From NCBI RefSeq assembly GCF_001458735.1, contig NZ_CZQA01000001.1, forward strand, positions 1,488,001 to 1,552,000: 64,000 nt of DNA, in the 5' to 3' direction. This document shows positions 25,674-34,551 of this stretch, piece after piece. Numbering within the stretch: position 1 is the first letter of the stretch; each line of letters starts with the position of its first letter. The translations under genes and the position numbers were made by a program. The DNA is from Candidatus Nitrospira nitrosa (GTDB taxonomy: Bacteria; Nitrospirota; Nitrospiria; Nitrospirales; Nitrospiraceae). The notes under the pieces are model-generated. The model ran no database searches. It had not been told where the DNA came from and was given only the letters and a program-made list of their open reading frames with translations.

Positions 25674-27299
25674 TTAACCGACCGAACTTGCCCTTGGCTC
25701 AGTGGCCTGGGAAGGCGGTGAAGCCGGTCGGCGGGAACGAAGGATCTCTTCGAGGGAGAGGAGGGCATCTCGTCCAGAGTTGCCTTCAATCCCGTTACTC
25801 AAGCTTTTATCGGCATAGGCATGTGACTGGTCGGTTGTCTGCGACAAAGAACCTGTCCATTTGCGTGGATCACGGCTTCCTTGCTTTCGTTCCCAGGCAC
25901 GAAGGCATGCCCTGGCGATGAATGAATTCAATGGCGCTGGGTTATAGAGGAGCTTTCGGATGCTGGTCGGGGTCAGCATCAAGGGGTTGTAGCCCGCTGA
26001 CAGATACCCCTCTTCCAACAACCGTTGTTCAAGGTCGGTATTGGGTTGGATGCCCAAGAAAAACATCAAGGGGAAGACCCGCTCCTCGCCAAGGATTGAG
26101 GCCACCACTTTGTAAGACTCGACACTTTGGAGTAGGGTTTCCTCCGTCTCCTTGGGGCTGTTCAATGAATAGTTGAGGATCACCTTACCCTTGAAGCCCG
26201 CTTCCGCCAGGTAGCGACACCCATCATAGAGCCGCTCCAGCTTGAACCCCATGTGGAGATTGTTCAGGACCTCCTGCGAGCCGGAGGTGATGGCGACTTC
26301 CAGGTCGCCGACTCCGGAACGAACCATGAGCTTGGCGAAGTCGGGGGTGATCAATGAAGTGCGGATATAGCCGGACCACTCGATCTCCAGCTTCTCGTGG
26401 ATGATGCGTTCCATGATCTCCGTACATTGTGGGTAGGCTTCCTTGCCCGTAATGAATTGAGCGTCGGTAAACCAAAAACGACGGGATCCCCACTGGTGAT
26501 AATGTTGGGAGATGTCTTTCACGACCATCTCCGCGGGCCGGTACCGCACCCGCTTGCCCTCAATGTAGGGATAGAGGCAAAAGGCACAATCATACGGACA
26601 GCCTCGTTTCGACTGCACCCCGATCGATTCTCCCCTGTACTCCTGCCACTGCGGGAAGATAGAGGTCAAAAAGGGAAGGTCGACAGCCGGTGCATCGAGC
26701 AACGGGGGCGAACCATGGGATCCTTTTCGAATTCGGCCCCCTTCTTTGACGATGTAGCGTTCGTCGTCGATCGAACGACCTTCAAGGAGCTTGAGGATCG
26801 CATCTTCCCCTTCACCCAGGATACCGATCGTGCCTTCCGGAAGCTTTTCGATGAGCTGATCGGCAAACGCGGTGAACGCCCCGCCTCCGATCATGATCTG
26901 AGCTCTTGGGAATTCTTTTCGAATCAGGGCCGGATAGGACAGGATCGTATAGATATGGCTGTAGTATCGGTACAACTGTTTGATGCCGGCGAACGAGGCG
27001 GCGACGCGTTTGATCGGGTTACTGGCGAAATAGAAGTTGAACGCATGTTCCAGCGATGAATCGCCTTCATGCGGCGAAAAAATTTGGATATCCCGCCATG
27101 AAAAGCAGACCAAATCCGGTTTGAACTCCGTCGCGGCATCGCGGATGGCCTGGCTCCGTTGACTGACCGGAAACAACGAGAGGTCGAGGATGCGTTGACG
27201 AACATCCGGCTTCCGCCGATGGATGAAGTCCGCCAAGTAGGTGATGCCGATCGGATAGACCTTTTTGCAGGGAAGAAAAATATAGAGAATGGAATTCAC
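25674..27299 (-). CDS. B12-binding-type radical SAM protein
   Basis: The protein has 541 residues from a GTG start. The first 190 residues have the Rossmann pattern of a cobalamin-binding domain (SILYIFLPCKKVYPIGITYLA, then MIGGGAFT and GILGEGEDA). The radical SAM core has KRGCPYDCAFCLYP with the cluster cysteines and FWFTDAQFITG. The closest recognised type is the BchE/YgiQ-like group of B12 radical SAM enzymes. The C-terminal 80 residues are low in structure. It starts nine bases after the ubiE stop, so the pair is an operon, and a quinone- or tetrapyrrole-related role is plausible but unproven. Confidence 0.82.
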   Translation of the reverse strand: MNSILYIFLPCKKVYPIGITYLADFIHRRKPDVRQRILDLSLFPVSQRSQAIRDAATEFKPDLVCFSWRDIQIFSPHEGDSSLEHAFNFYFASNPIKRVAASFAGIKQLYRYYSHIYTILSYPALIRKEFPRAQIMIGGGAFTAFADQLIEKLPEGTIGILGEGEDAILKLLEGRSIDDERYIVKEGGRIRKGSHGSPPLLDAPAVDLPFLTSIFPQWQEYRGESIGVQSKRGCPYDCAFCLYPYIEGKRVRYRPAEMVVKDISQHYHQWGSRRFWFTDAQFITGKEAYPQCTEIMERIIHEKLEIEWSGYIRTSLITPDFAKLMVRSGVGDLEVAITSGSQEVLNNLHMGFKLERLYDGCRYLAEAGFKGKVILNYSLNSPKETEETLLQSVESYKVVASILGEERVFPLMFFLGIQPNTDLEQRLLEEGYLSAGYNPLMLTPTSIRKLLYNPAPLNSFIARACLRAWERKQGSRDPRKWTGSLSQTTDQSHAYADKSLSNGIEGNSGRDALLSLEEILRSRRPASPPSQATEPRASSVG

Positions 27300-27308
27300 A
27301 GCGGCAGA

Positions 27309-28085
27309 CTACTTTGTGGCGATATGGATGGCGACGATGCCGCCACTGAGATTTTTATACGAGACCTGACGAAACCCGGCGTCGCGTAGGATCTGACACA
27401 GCCGTTCTTGATCGGGAAACGTCCGGATCGAGGCGGGAAGATATTCGTAGACGCCGGTACGGTCGCGGGCGACGATCGTGCCGATGAAGGGCAATAATTT
27501 GAATGAATACCAATCATAGAGGGTTCGCAACCAGCCGAAGATCGGGCGGGAAAACTCCAGGCACACGAAACGGCCACCGGGCTTCATCACCCGACGAATT
27601 TCCCGCACGGCTTGCGGCAGATCTCCGACGTTTCGCATGCAGAACCCGGTGGTGACCGCATCGAAGGTATTGTCACCGAATCCGAGATGTTCCGCGCTGG
27701 CCTGCAAACAGGTGATTTTTTCACCGAGGCCTTTGTCGCTGATCTTCTTGAGGCCTTCAGCGAGCATGGCATGGTTCAGGTCTGAGGCGATCACACGGCC
27801 CTTCGGTCCCATGCGAGACTCGATCAACAGTGCAAGGTCGGCTGTGCCTGATCCGACATCAAGGGCAGTTCCTCGGCCAACCGGAGTAATGAAGGAGGCG
27901 GTAATCTTCTTCCAATAGTAATGGAGGCCGAAGCTCAAGAGCGTGTTGTTCAGGTCATAGGCTCCGGCAATGGACGTGAACATCCTTTGGACGGCGTCCT
28001 CTCGGGCCTGGCCAGACCAGGTTGACACCACCTTTGCCGGAGTTTGCGGTTCCTGAGGCATAGAACGAGGCTCGGCTCCCACCAT
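27309..28085 (-). CDS. ubiE: Demethylmenaquinone/ubiquinone C-methyltransferase
   Basis: SAM-dependent methyltransferase for the last step of menaquinone synthesis. Motif I is GTALDVGSGTADLALL, followed by MLAEGLKKI, the UbiE signature FDAVTTGFCMRNVGDLPQAVREI and LKPGG-type RVMKPGGRFVCLEFSRP. The N-terminal VQRMFTSIAGAYDLNNTLLSFGLHYYWK is also diagnostic. The start is uncertain: ATG 28085 gives 258 residues, ATG 28061 gives 250, and an upstream in-frame TTG at 28121 is possible. The B12 radical SAM gene follows in the same transcript. Confidence 0.93.
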   Translation of the reverse strand: MVGAEPRSMPQEPQTPAKVVSTWSGQAREDAVQRMFTSIAGAYDLNNTLLSFGLHYYWKKITASFITPVGRGTALDVGSGTADLALLIESRMGPKGRVIASDLNHAMLAEGLKKISDKGLGEKITCLQASAEHLGFGDNTFDAVTTGFCMRNVGDLPQAVREIRRVMKPGGRFVCLEFSRPIFGWLRTLYDWYSFKLLPFIGTIVARDRTGVYEYLPASIRTFPDQERLCQILRDAGFRQVSYKNLSGGIVAIHIATK

Positions 28086-28228
28086 GTGACGGTGGTAGCA
28101 CCCGGTTTTAAGCTTTGTCAAGGTGAGATGGCTGCAGGGATGATCGAAATCATCATCCGACTGTGCAACCGTTTTGGTTCCTGATTGCCCTCAGGGTACC
28201 AGGAAAAGCGGCGTAAGCGGAGCAGGTC

Positions 28229-29008
28229 TTACGCGGCCTTAGCAGTATCGCGCGACGGGGTCGAGCCTTTCCACTGTCCTACTTCAAGACTGTCAAGCCA
28301 GTCGAGCAATGTGGTGACCATATCGCCCTGAAAGACGGATCCGTGTTGTGGGCAGATCATCCTGGGCTTGAGGGCACGAATCCGTTGGGTCCAGCTCCGT
28401 AAGGCCGTGGTCGAAGGCATCCACCTGAGATGGAACCCTTTCATGTATTGGATGTGCTGATCGAAGTCCGTCACGATCAAGCCGGCTTCATGACTGGGGA
28501 CCAAGGCGGAACCGATGTCACCGGAAAACAAGATGCCGGCGAGAGGGTCGTAGAGCGAAAAGTTGCCTGAGGAATGGCAGTAATGGGCGGGGATTGCTTC
28601 GACTTCTACGCCGAGATCGCCGATCTTGATACGCATACCCTCGTCGGGAATCGCGTTGAGTTCAATGGCAGTACCCGTGCTGAAATGACTGATGAATCCG
28701 GTCCACAGCCACGAACAATAGGTCTTGATGCCCGGGTTGAGATCAAGCCACATCGCAAGCGACGACGAAATATCGGGATCTTGATGGCTGGCAAAGATGA
28801 CGCGGATATCCTGGACGCGCACATATTTGGCCAGCTCAGCGAGGACTTGGGGGAATATTTGGATTCCTCCGGGGTCCAATAACATGGCTTGGCCGCGACT
28901 GATGATCACGTACTCGTTCGTGTCGATGACGTGAGCGTCTTTGTGAGGGTCGCGACCGATCACGATCCATTGGTGTCCGTTTTCATTGAAGAGTGTTTTG
29001 CTTTGCAT
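28229..29008 (-). CDS. ODP-type diiron metallo-beta-lactamase-fold protein
   Basis: The protein has about 259 residues. Metal ligands follow the flavodiiron/ODP pattern: ASHQDPDIS, AHYCHSSGNF, LFSGDIGSA and CPQHGSVFQG. There is no flavodoxin domain, so it is not an FprA oxygen reductase. ODP proteins bind oxygen at a diiron site and act in chemotaxis or signalling. Its reading frame overlaps the end of the chemoreceptor-like gene by 26 bases, which supports a paired oxygen- or NO-sensing role. ATG 29008 follows AAAGGGAA; a GTG three bases earlier is possible. Confidence 0.85.
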   Translation of the reverse strand: MQSKTLFNENGHQWIVIGRDPHKDAHVIDTNEYVIISRGQAMLLDPGGIQIFPQVLAELAKYVRVQDIRVIFASHQDPDISSSLAMWLDLNPGIKTYCSWLWTGFISHFSTGTAIELNAIPDEGMRIKIGDLGVEVEAIPAHYCHSSGNFSLYDPLAGILFSGDIGSALVPSHEAGLIVTDFDQHIQYMKGFHLRWMPSTTALRSWTQRIRALKPRMICPQHGSVFQGDMVTTLLDWLDSLEVGQWKGSTPSRDTAKAA

Positions 29009-30134
29009 CACTATTCCCTTTCAGCAGCAACTCCACCAAGCTCTGACCATCGTCGATGGAGTTCTTCATGGCACGAGTTCTGGCGTCCAGTTCGTCCACC
29101 ACATGACCGATCTCTGTCGCAAGCGTCTTGAAATTCATGCCGCCCTCATCCAGTGCCGCAGCTTCGGAAGCAATGCAAAAGGCCATATAGCGGGCGGTGA
29201 GACCAATCATCTTCAGGCCGTGCAATGCACGGCCTGTGTCATTGAGACAGCGTAAGGTTTCGCTCAATCGTGCATGCAGTTCAGTCAAGTTGGCCTGACA
29301 GATCGCCGCGATGGAACGTCGGTTATCCCGTTCCAGCGGTTCACCCAACTGGAACGTTGGGTCCGACATCAACAGGGTGATGTCTTCTAGGGTTGTGAAG
29401 CGCAGATGAGAAGACTGGTGCCTGTCCGCAAGACAAGACGACTGGCCGCCCTGGGGCATCGCCGCCAGCACACCGGCGATCAGCTGGTAGTATCGCCATA
29501 CGATATTCGAGCTGTGGGCGGTGAGTCGAGCCAGTTCAGCGCAGACCTGTTCGATGGCTTCCACCTCAGGTTTAATCTCTCGAGGTGTTTGATTGAGGAT
29601 CTCAACGAGCGCCAAGATGGGGCGGCCTTTGCCGCCTCCGATCTTCGCGGCTTGGGCGACGCCATTAATGGCAAGAATCTGCATGGATGACGACAGCAAC
29701 TGGAGCGAGCGTCCGGTATTCATGATATCGACAGAGATTCCAAACAGCTGATTGATATTCCGTTTGAAGAGACTTAACGCGTCAAGCATGGTGTCCAGAG
29801 GGTATTGGTGCGTTGGGGAGATTGGACCGGCCTTCATGTATCGGTGAAAATCCACAAAACTGAAGGGGCGTGCCAGCCGGGTCAGGCGAAGTGTCCTCGC
29901 ACAAAACCGAGGTGCTATAATCGCGCTTCGTGTGGGAGCTCCATCGGTATCAACCGGTTCGAGTTCCAGGAAGGAGATCCGGATCTTGGCCGTCTCGTCG
30001 AGTCCACTGTCGTCACCAATGACGCACATCCTGCCTATCGCCGAGCCGTAGCTTCTCGGTCGGAGGGGTACCACATTGCTCTTGCCGTTGCGTTGGCCCT
30101 GGCGTGGTTGGCTGTCCCGCCCGCCGAAGAACAC
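28983..30134 (-). CDS. Chemoreceptor-like soluble protein paired with ODP
   Basis: The protein has up to 383 residues from GTG 30134; ATG at residue 36 is an alternative. No membrane helix is seen. The middle region (MQILAINGVAQAAKIGGGKG followed by RPILALVEILNQ) resembles the signalling hairpin of methyl-accepting proteins, where a Leu/Asn-x-A-I-N-A-x-x-E-A-A pattern is usual, but it is degenerate. The rest is helical and consistent with a coiled coil. No PAS or PilZ domain is certain. The 26-base overlap with the ODP gene implies coupled translation and a shared job, probably oxygen sensing by ODP passed to this adaptor. Confidence 0.65.
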   Translation of the reverse strand: MFFGGRDSQPRQGQRNGKSNVVPLRPRSYGSAIGRMCVIGDDSGLDETAKIRISFLELEPVDTDGAPTRSAIIAPRFCARTLRLTRLARPFSFVDFHRYMKAGPISPTHQYPLDTMLDALSLFKRNINQLFGISVDIMNTGRSLQLLSSSMQILAINGVAQAAKIGGGKGRPILALVEILNQTPREIKPEVEAIEQVCAELARLTAHSSNIVWRYYQLIAGVLAAMPQGGQSSCLADRHQSSHLRFTTLEDITLLMSDPTFQLGEPLERDNRRSIAAICQANLTELHARLSETLRCLNDTGRALHGLKMIGLTARYMAFCIASEAAALDEGGMNFKTLATEIGHVVDELDARTRAMKNSIDDGQSLVELLLKGNSDAKQNTLQ

Positions 30135-31124
30135 GAGCTCGTCACGGCATTTCTGAGCTGCTGGGGGGAAGCTCTGGACGGGCCGCGTCGTAGATCAAAA
30201 AGACGATCGTAGCTCTCACCGATTCGCTGCTACAGAATGGGTTAATCCCACGCCTATGGCTAGCTCCATCGACAAAGGGGTACGGGAATACAACCTCAAG
30301 TACATTGACATGACGATCCGATCACTATCGAGATAGGCAAGCAATCATCACGGATTGAACTGCTCAATCAAAATAACGGTATCTACGAGGACCGAGAGTT
30401 TTGTTATGTTTCAAATCTCATCCGGGACGTCTGCAGTCAACTGTCCGTGCCGCTGTTTTCGGATAACGGCCACGTAGGGCAGCGCTGTCTCCCTCGTTCA
30501 TGTGCTCGTGCCGGTTGATTTTTTTCCGAACGAGATTTTTAAGGATCGTGACGGGATACATGCCATTCCGTTGGACGTCCTGACAACTACTTCCTCCAAC
30601 GCCAGGATGAAGCGAAAGTGCTCAGTGTTTTTTCTTGATCTGGTGTTGGGTGTGCCCGACTCATCCTGACTCGTACATAAATTATATGTGCAGAAGCGAG
30701 GATCCAGCATTCGGGCTACTGTAGTGGGACCTGTCTCATATGGCCAATTCAATCAGTATATGGCCGACGCGTTTCGGCTAAAAGCATTGCCGAGTGATTT
30801 TACACGCATTGCATCGATTCGCCGGGTTAGCGAGTCGCTCCTGTCTCAGATCTCCTGATGCACTGAGGTGGGTATTTGCAGTTTGCAAAATGGATCGATG
30901 GTCCCACCACGACCGGATATGAATTTGGCAGAGAAAGCAACACCCCTGTCGGTTCGTGGTCTTGCCTTCTTCGTTCAAAATAGTTAGATTTGCGTATTGT
31001 TAGTATAGCGATAGCTAGAAAGCGAGGCTTGCTTTGAAATTGACTTGCAGAGGGATGAAGGACGAGTCGATTCAAAAGATCACACGAGCACCTCTCTCCT
31101 CTTGAAAAGAAAGGAAAGGTCGCT
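30135..31124. other. Long intergenic stretch with apparent decayed coding sequence
   Basis: This 990-base stretch has no intact gene. On the plus strand, pieces in three frames look protein-like but are cut by stops and shifts: a start-containing 26-codon piece from ATG 30258 (MASSIDKGVREYNLKYIDMT), a piece near 30328-30460 (IGKQSSRIELLNQNNGIYED) and one near 30500-30665 (VPVDFFPNEIFKDRDGIHA). They may be one gene in ruin. It forms the left boundary of the accessory island. Confidence 0.35.
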
Positions 31125-31946
31125 ATGTCAAAGTACAACGACACCGGCATGTCTGATTTGGAGCGAGAGTTTGAGCTTGAGATGGAGGGAGATGGGCCCG
31201 AAATAAGGCAGGTCGAAGCATCTGAATCAGATTCAGATGCAGAATCGCAATCGGATTGGGAAGAAACAACCCAAAGTAATGAAGGAGCTGACGAGGAAGT
31301 TGACGAGGAGTGGGAGAAGGAGTCGGTGGAGGTGGCAGGCTATGCCGATCGCTTCTTTGAACTTACGCAGCGAGAGTTTGAATCGGAGTCGGAGCTTGAT
31401 GATGAGGTGCGAGGGCTGGTTAACGAGATGGAACGAGATTATTTCTGGGGCAAATGGAAAAACAGGTTGAAAAGGATCGGAGGGGGGCTTCTCAGGAAAG
31501 GAGTCGGCCAATTGGCCGGAAGAATTCCCGGATTTAAAGGACTTCAAGCTATTACGCAATTAGCGAGAGGGGATTTGAAAGGGGCACTCGGCTCTCTAGC
31601 CAAATCCGGATTAGCGAGTCTTGTTCCTGGCGGGGCTGTTGCGCTTCCGGCCTTGAAGGCGTTGGGCTTTGAGGCCACAGAGGATTCTGATCGCCACCGC
31701 GAAGCCTGGGACAATTATGTCGACGTGGCACGCGAAGCCTTTGATTACCTCGGCCGCCATATGAGTGAGCGTGCAGCTGATCCGCTCGAAGCCAGTCGAC
31801 TGGCTTCGGCGGCATATCAGACGGCGGTGCGCAAGGTTCAGGCAATGGGGCGTTCCGGGCAAGAGGGTGAGATGCGCAATTCCCGCAAGCGGACAATGAC
31901 CATCCGCTTACGGCGGGGAGAGAGGATTATTATCGAAGGAATCTGA
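31125..31946 (+). CDS. Acidic-leader protein of the accessory island (EFELEME type)
   Basis: The protein has 273 residues and AAGGAAAGG before ATG 31125. The first 100 residues are extremely acidic, opening with SDLEREFELEMEGDG and continuing with Ser/Asp/Glu runs. Residues about 110-180 switch to a glycine-rich, basic, amphipathic region (RIGGGLLRKGVGQLAGRIPG, then LQAITQLARGDLKGALGSLA) that could interact with membranes. The C-terminus ends in TMTIRLRRGERIIIEGI. I recall similar proteins with E-F/E-W repeats and a basic RRG-x-R-I-x-x-x-G tail in other bacteria, but no function is established and I could not check. Seven bases separate it from the next gene. Confidence 0.75.
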   Translation: MSKYNDTGMSDLEREFELEMEGDGPEIRQVEASESDSDAESQSDWEETTQSNEGADEEVDEEWEKESVEVAGYADRFFELTQREFESESELDDEVRGLVNEMERDYFWGKWKNRLKRIGGGLLRKGVGQLAGRIPGFKGLQAITQLARGDLKGALGSLAKSGLASLVPGGAVALPALKALGFEATEDSDRHREAWDNYVDVAREAFDYLGRHMSERAADPLEASRLASAAYQTAVRKVQAMGRSGQEGEMRNSRKRTMTIRLRRGERIIIEGI

Positions 31947-31953
31947 ACCGAGC

Positions 31954-33210
31954 ATGGACAGTCTTACCCGATATCTCAGGAAGCGAGCTGAGGCCATGCG
32001 TCTGCGAATCGATGCCCTTGCTCGAATGAGAACGCTGGTGGCATTACCGAGACAGCAGGACATTACCGCCCGTCAGTGGTCCGTCCTTGAGAGGCAATTG
32101 AATGTGGTTGTCGATCGCCTAAGATCGGATCTCGATGGTACGGTAAACAGGCCTGTTTCTCAATTGACTGAGAGACGGGCAGCTTGCGCGTTGAACGCAA
32201 AACTCGGCCGGATGGAATTTGACCTGACCAAAGCGTTCACATTTTTTGATACCTATGTAGACGTGCTCACGCAGCGGGCATCCCCCGTCTTGGGGGGGCT
32301 ACTCGCTGGTTGTGATGTGCTCGCTTGGGACGCGCTCAAAAAGGACCATCCGGCGTTAGATCGGGTTGAGCCACCGTTAGTGCACTGTGACCGTGGATTT
32401 GGCGCCTCCATTCTGCGTGAAGGCGTTCGGCTTCCAGGCGCCGCACCGAATCCAATACCGCTCATTCAGATCCCTTATGCGAAGCTCAAAGAAAAATACA
32501 ATCTCACGTCCGTGCATCATGAAGTCGGCCACCAAGCGCTGAGTCGAACGGGATTGCAATCCGCTATTCCTAACGCCTTTTGTGCCGCCCTAAAGCGCGC
32601 AGGGGCATCACAAACGCTGCAACGGTTGTATGCCCTTTGGAGTTCGGAGATCGGGCCGGACTTCTGGGCTTTCTGCTGCACTGGCTTGGCCCAGCCGGCA
32701 GCGATACGAGAAATCCTATCGCTTTCACCTGGCGATGCCATGCGAGTCTCCGATTCCGATCCCCACCCTCCGCCCTACCTGCGGGTGCTGCTCAGTTTTG
32801 AATGGACTCGCCAGCTCTGGGGACGAGGTGACTGGGACACGTGGGAGCGGGACTGGGAAGTTTGCTATTCCATGAAAGAGGCATCCCCCGACAGCAGGAA
32901 GGTCTTGGAGGAGGCCAAGATCTATTTGCCGATTGTAAGCAGCACATTACTGAATACAAAGTTCCGTGTGCTGGAGGGACGGGCCATACCCGATCTGTTC
33001 GACATGAGCGTGCTGGCCCCATGGAAGCTGCGGGCCGTCGCGGATACGGCAAAGAGCGGCTGCCTGAATCTCACCGGGCTGTCACCGTCTGTACAGCTTG
33101 CCGTGTTTCGCGTTGTGCGGGAGAGGAGCCCATTGACCGAGGATGCATTGAACGGCGTCATGAGCAAGTGGCTAATCAAATTGGGACAGCAACGAGATGT
33201 TTGGAATTGA
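31954..33210 (+). CDS. Unknown protein with an HEVGH putative zinc-binding motif
   Basis: The protein has 418 residues with no signal peptide. HHEVGHQAL contains an HExxH motif (His 189, Glu 190, His 193), suggesting a zincin-type metallopeptidase; a third ligand is not obvious, although ALWSSEIGPDFWAF about 35 residues later offers a glutamate in the right region. The N-terminal 100 residues are helical and rich in Arg. No homologous family is recognised. It sits between the acidic-leader gene (7-base gap) and the 429-residue gene (33-base gap), so it is probably cotranscribed with both. Confidence 0.7.
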   Translation: MDSLTRYLRKRAEAMRLRIDALARMRTLVALPRQQDITARQWSVLERQLNVVVDRLRSDLDGTVNRPVSQLTERRAACALNAKLGRMEFDLTKAFTFFDTYVDVLTQRASPVLGGLLAGCDVLAWDALKKDHPALDRVEPPLVHCDRGFGASILREGVRLPGAAPNPIPLIQIPYAKLKEKYNLTSVHHEVGHQALSRTGLQSAIPNAFCAALKRAGASQTLQRLYALWSSEIGPDFWAFCCTGLAQPAAIREILSLSPGDAMRVSDSDPHPPPYLRVLLSFEWTRQLWGRGDWDTWERDWEVCYSMKEASPDSRKVLEEAKIYLPIVSSTLLNTKFRVLEGRAIPDLFDMSVLAPWKLRAVADTAKSGCLNLTGLSPSVQLAVFRVVRERSPLTEDALNGVMSKWLIKLGQQRDVWN

Positions 33211-33243
33211 TGTGCAATTGACAAGAACGGAAGGAGTCTAACG

Positions 33244-34533
33244 ATGCCAAGCAATCCACAGCCCCAGGTGGTCATCCTGCAGGGGCTTCCCCCTTCAAGG
33301 GTTGAAACGATAAATGCGCCAAAAGGTCTAAATGGAAAACCTCCCGTAACCGTCCTATTTCCGTCTTGTGCACAGGAGCTGTTATCGCTCATCAAATCTA
33401 CCGGTGTTACGACTAAAGATGAAGTGACGATATTTTTTGATGAGTATTTCAAGTTTGGGCAACGCCATCAGACCGTTGCAGGCGACGTGCTCGGCGAGAT
33501 CGATTCCGGTATGGTCACCTGCTTAAAGAGGCCAGGTGGAGATGACGTTGGAGTGCCAACCGCGGCTTGGCCAAGCGGATGCTGTGTCTGTTCTCCCTGC
33601 ATCACCATCGATGGAAATCGGAACGGGATTGAGGGTTCGACTCCAAGCCTTAAGCGGCTGTTTGTCGGAGATCTTGTCTGGCTATTTTACTTTGAGCGAT
33701 TAGGTATCTTTCAAATTCTCGGGACCATTTTAGATGCCTTTGCGACCAACGGCAGGCTTCCCATATCGAACGGAAGTATCGATCTGGGATTGAAGGACGA
33801 CATCGTTGCAGTAGTGCTCGAAGTGATGGTTCGGCAGATGAAAATGGGTCTGTCCTCCACTGTGCGAGATCGAGCCGGGGCCTACCGCACTGCTCTTGGT
33901 TGGACTTCTGACACCGGGCGAAAACTCGATCTTCAAACAGAAGTGAATACCGGCTTTACTGCCCAGTTTCATAAATTCGTCTTTCATGCGCTGGAATTTT
34001 ACAAAGACAAGCGTTTGGCCGTTGCCATTCAGGGAGCCGCCGGTGGGAGTGCCCGAACCTCGGTCGCCACATTGATTACGATCAGTGACACGCTGGAAGT
34101 GTTGAAGAAACGGTTTGAACCGTTTGCCTATGGGCGCAACTATTACAATACGCTGAGTGGAATTGTATGGGCTATCGCGGGCATGTCGGTGATTCGTGAT
34201 TTGCGCGCGACGTTTGGGATCCCGCCGGCGTATGAGAGTCCGGACGAATACATTACGGCGGCCTACGATGTGCTGGTTCTGAAACGTCCAGTGACCAACG
34301 GTGAGACCAATCGATATATCGTCCATCGAGAATGCGCAAAAAATGCGCGAGACATTCTGCTGGATCTGGAAGTCATCAACCATCAGGACAAGCGATCGAA
34401 TCCTCCAGGGGAACTCGAAAATTGGCTCAACCAAATCGAGGCCAAGGTCGAAGGGTATCGGACGGCCTATCGAACGTTGACGGGTGTCGACCTTGGTGCG
34501 ACTGGCGCGCAGACGATTGAACAGCAAGTATAG
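33244..34533 (+). CDS. Conserved-looking unknown protein; its C-terminal tail is duplicated downstream
   Basis: The protein has 429 residues and a strong AAGGAG before ATG 33244. I do not recognise the family. Visible features are a cysteine cluster (GCCVCSPC near residue 115), a hydrophobic stretch LVWLFYFERLGIFQILGTIL near 143-162, and a helical C-terminus. The last 33 residues (IEAKVEGYRTAYRTLTGVDL and following) recur as a decayed copy at 37599-37695 after the PhoD-like gene. That makes this a backbone gene whose downstream neighbour has been exchanged. Confidence 0.7.
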   Translation: MPSNPQPQVVILQGLPPSRVETINAPKGLNGKPPVTVLFPSCAQELLSLIKSTGVTTKDEVTIFFDEYFKFGQRHQTVAGDVLGEIDSGMVTCLKRPGGDDVGVPTAAWPSGCCVCSPCITIDGNRNGIEGSTPSLKRLFVGDLVWLFYFERLGIFQILGTILDAFATNGRLPISNGSIDLGLKDDIVAVVLEVMVRQMKMGLSSTVRDRAGAYRTALGWTSDTGRKLDLQTEVNTGFTAQFHKFVFHALEFYKDKRLAVAIQGAAGGSARTSVATLITISDTLEVLKKRFEPFAYGRNYYNTLSGIVWAIAGMSVIRDLRATFGIPPAYESPDEYITAAYDVLVLKRPVTNGETNRYIVHRECAKNARDILLDLEVINHQDKRSNPPGELENWLNQIEAKVEGYRTAYRTLTGVDLGATGAQTIEQQV

Positions 34534-34551
34534 CGGAGTGGTGAGCGAATC

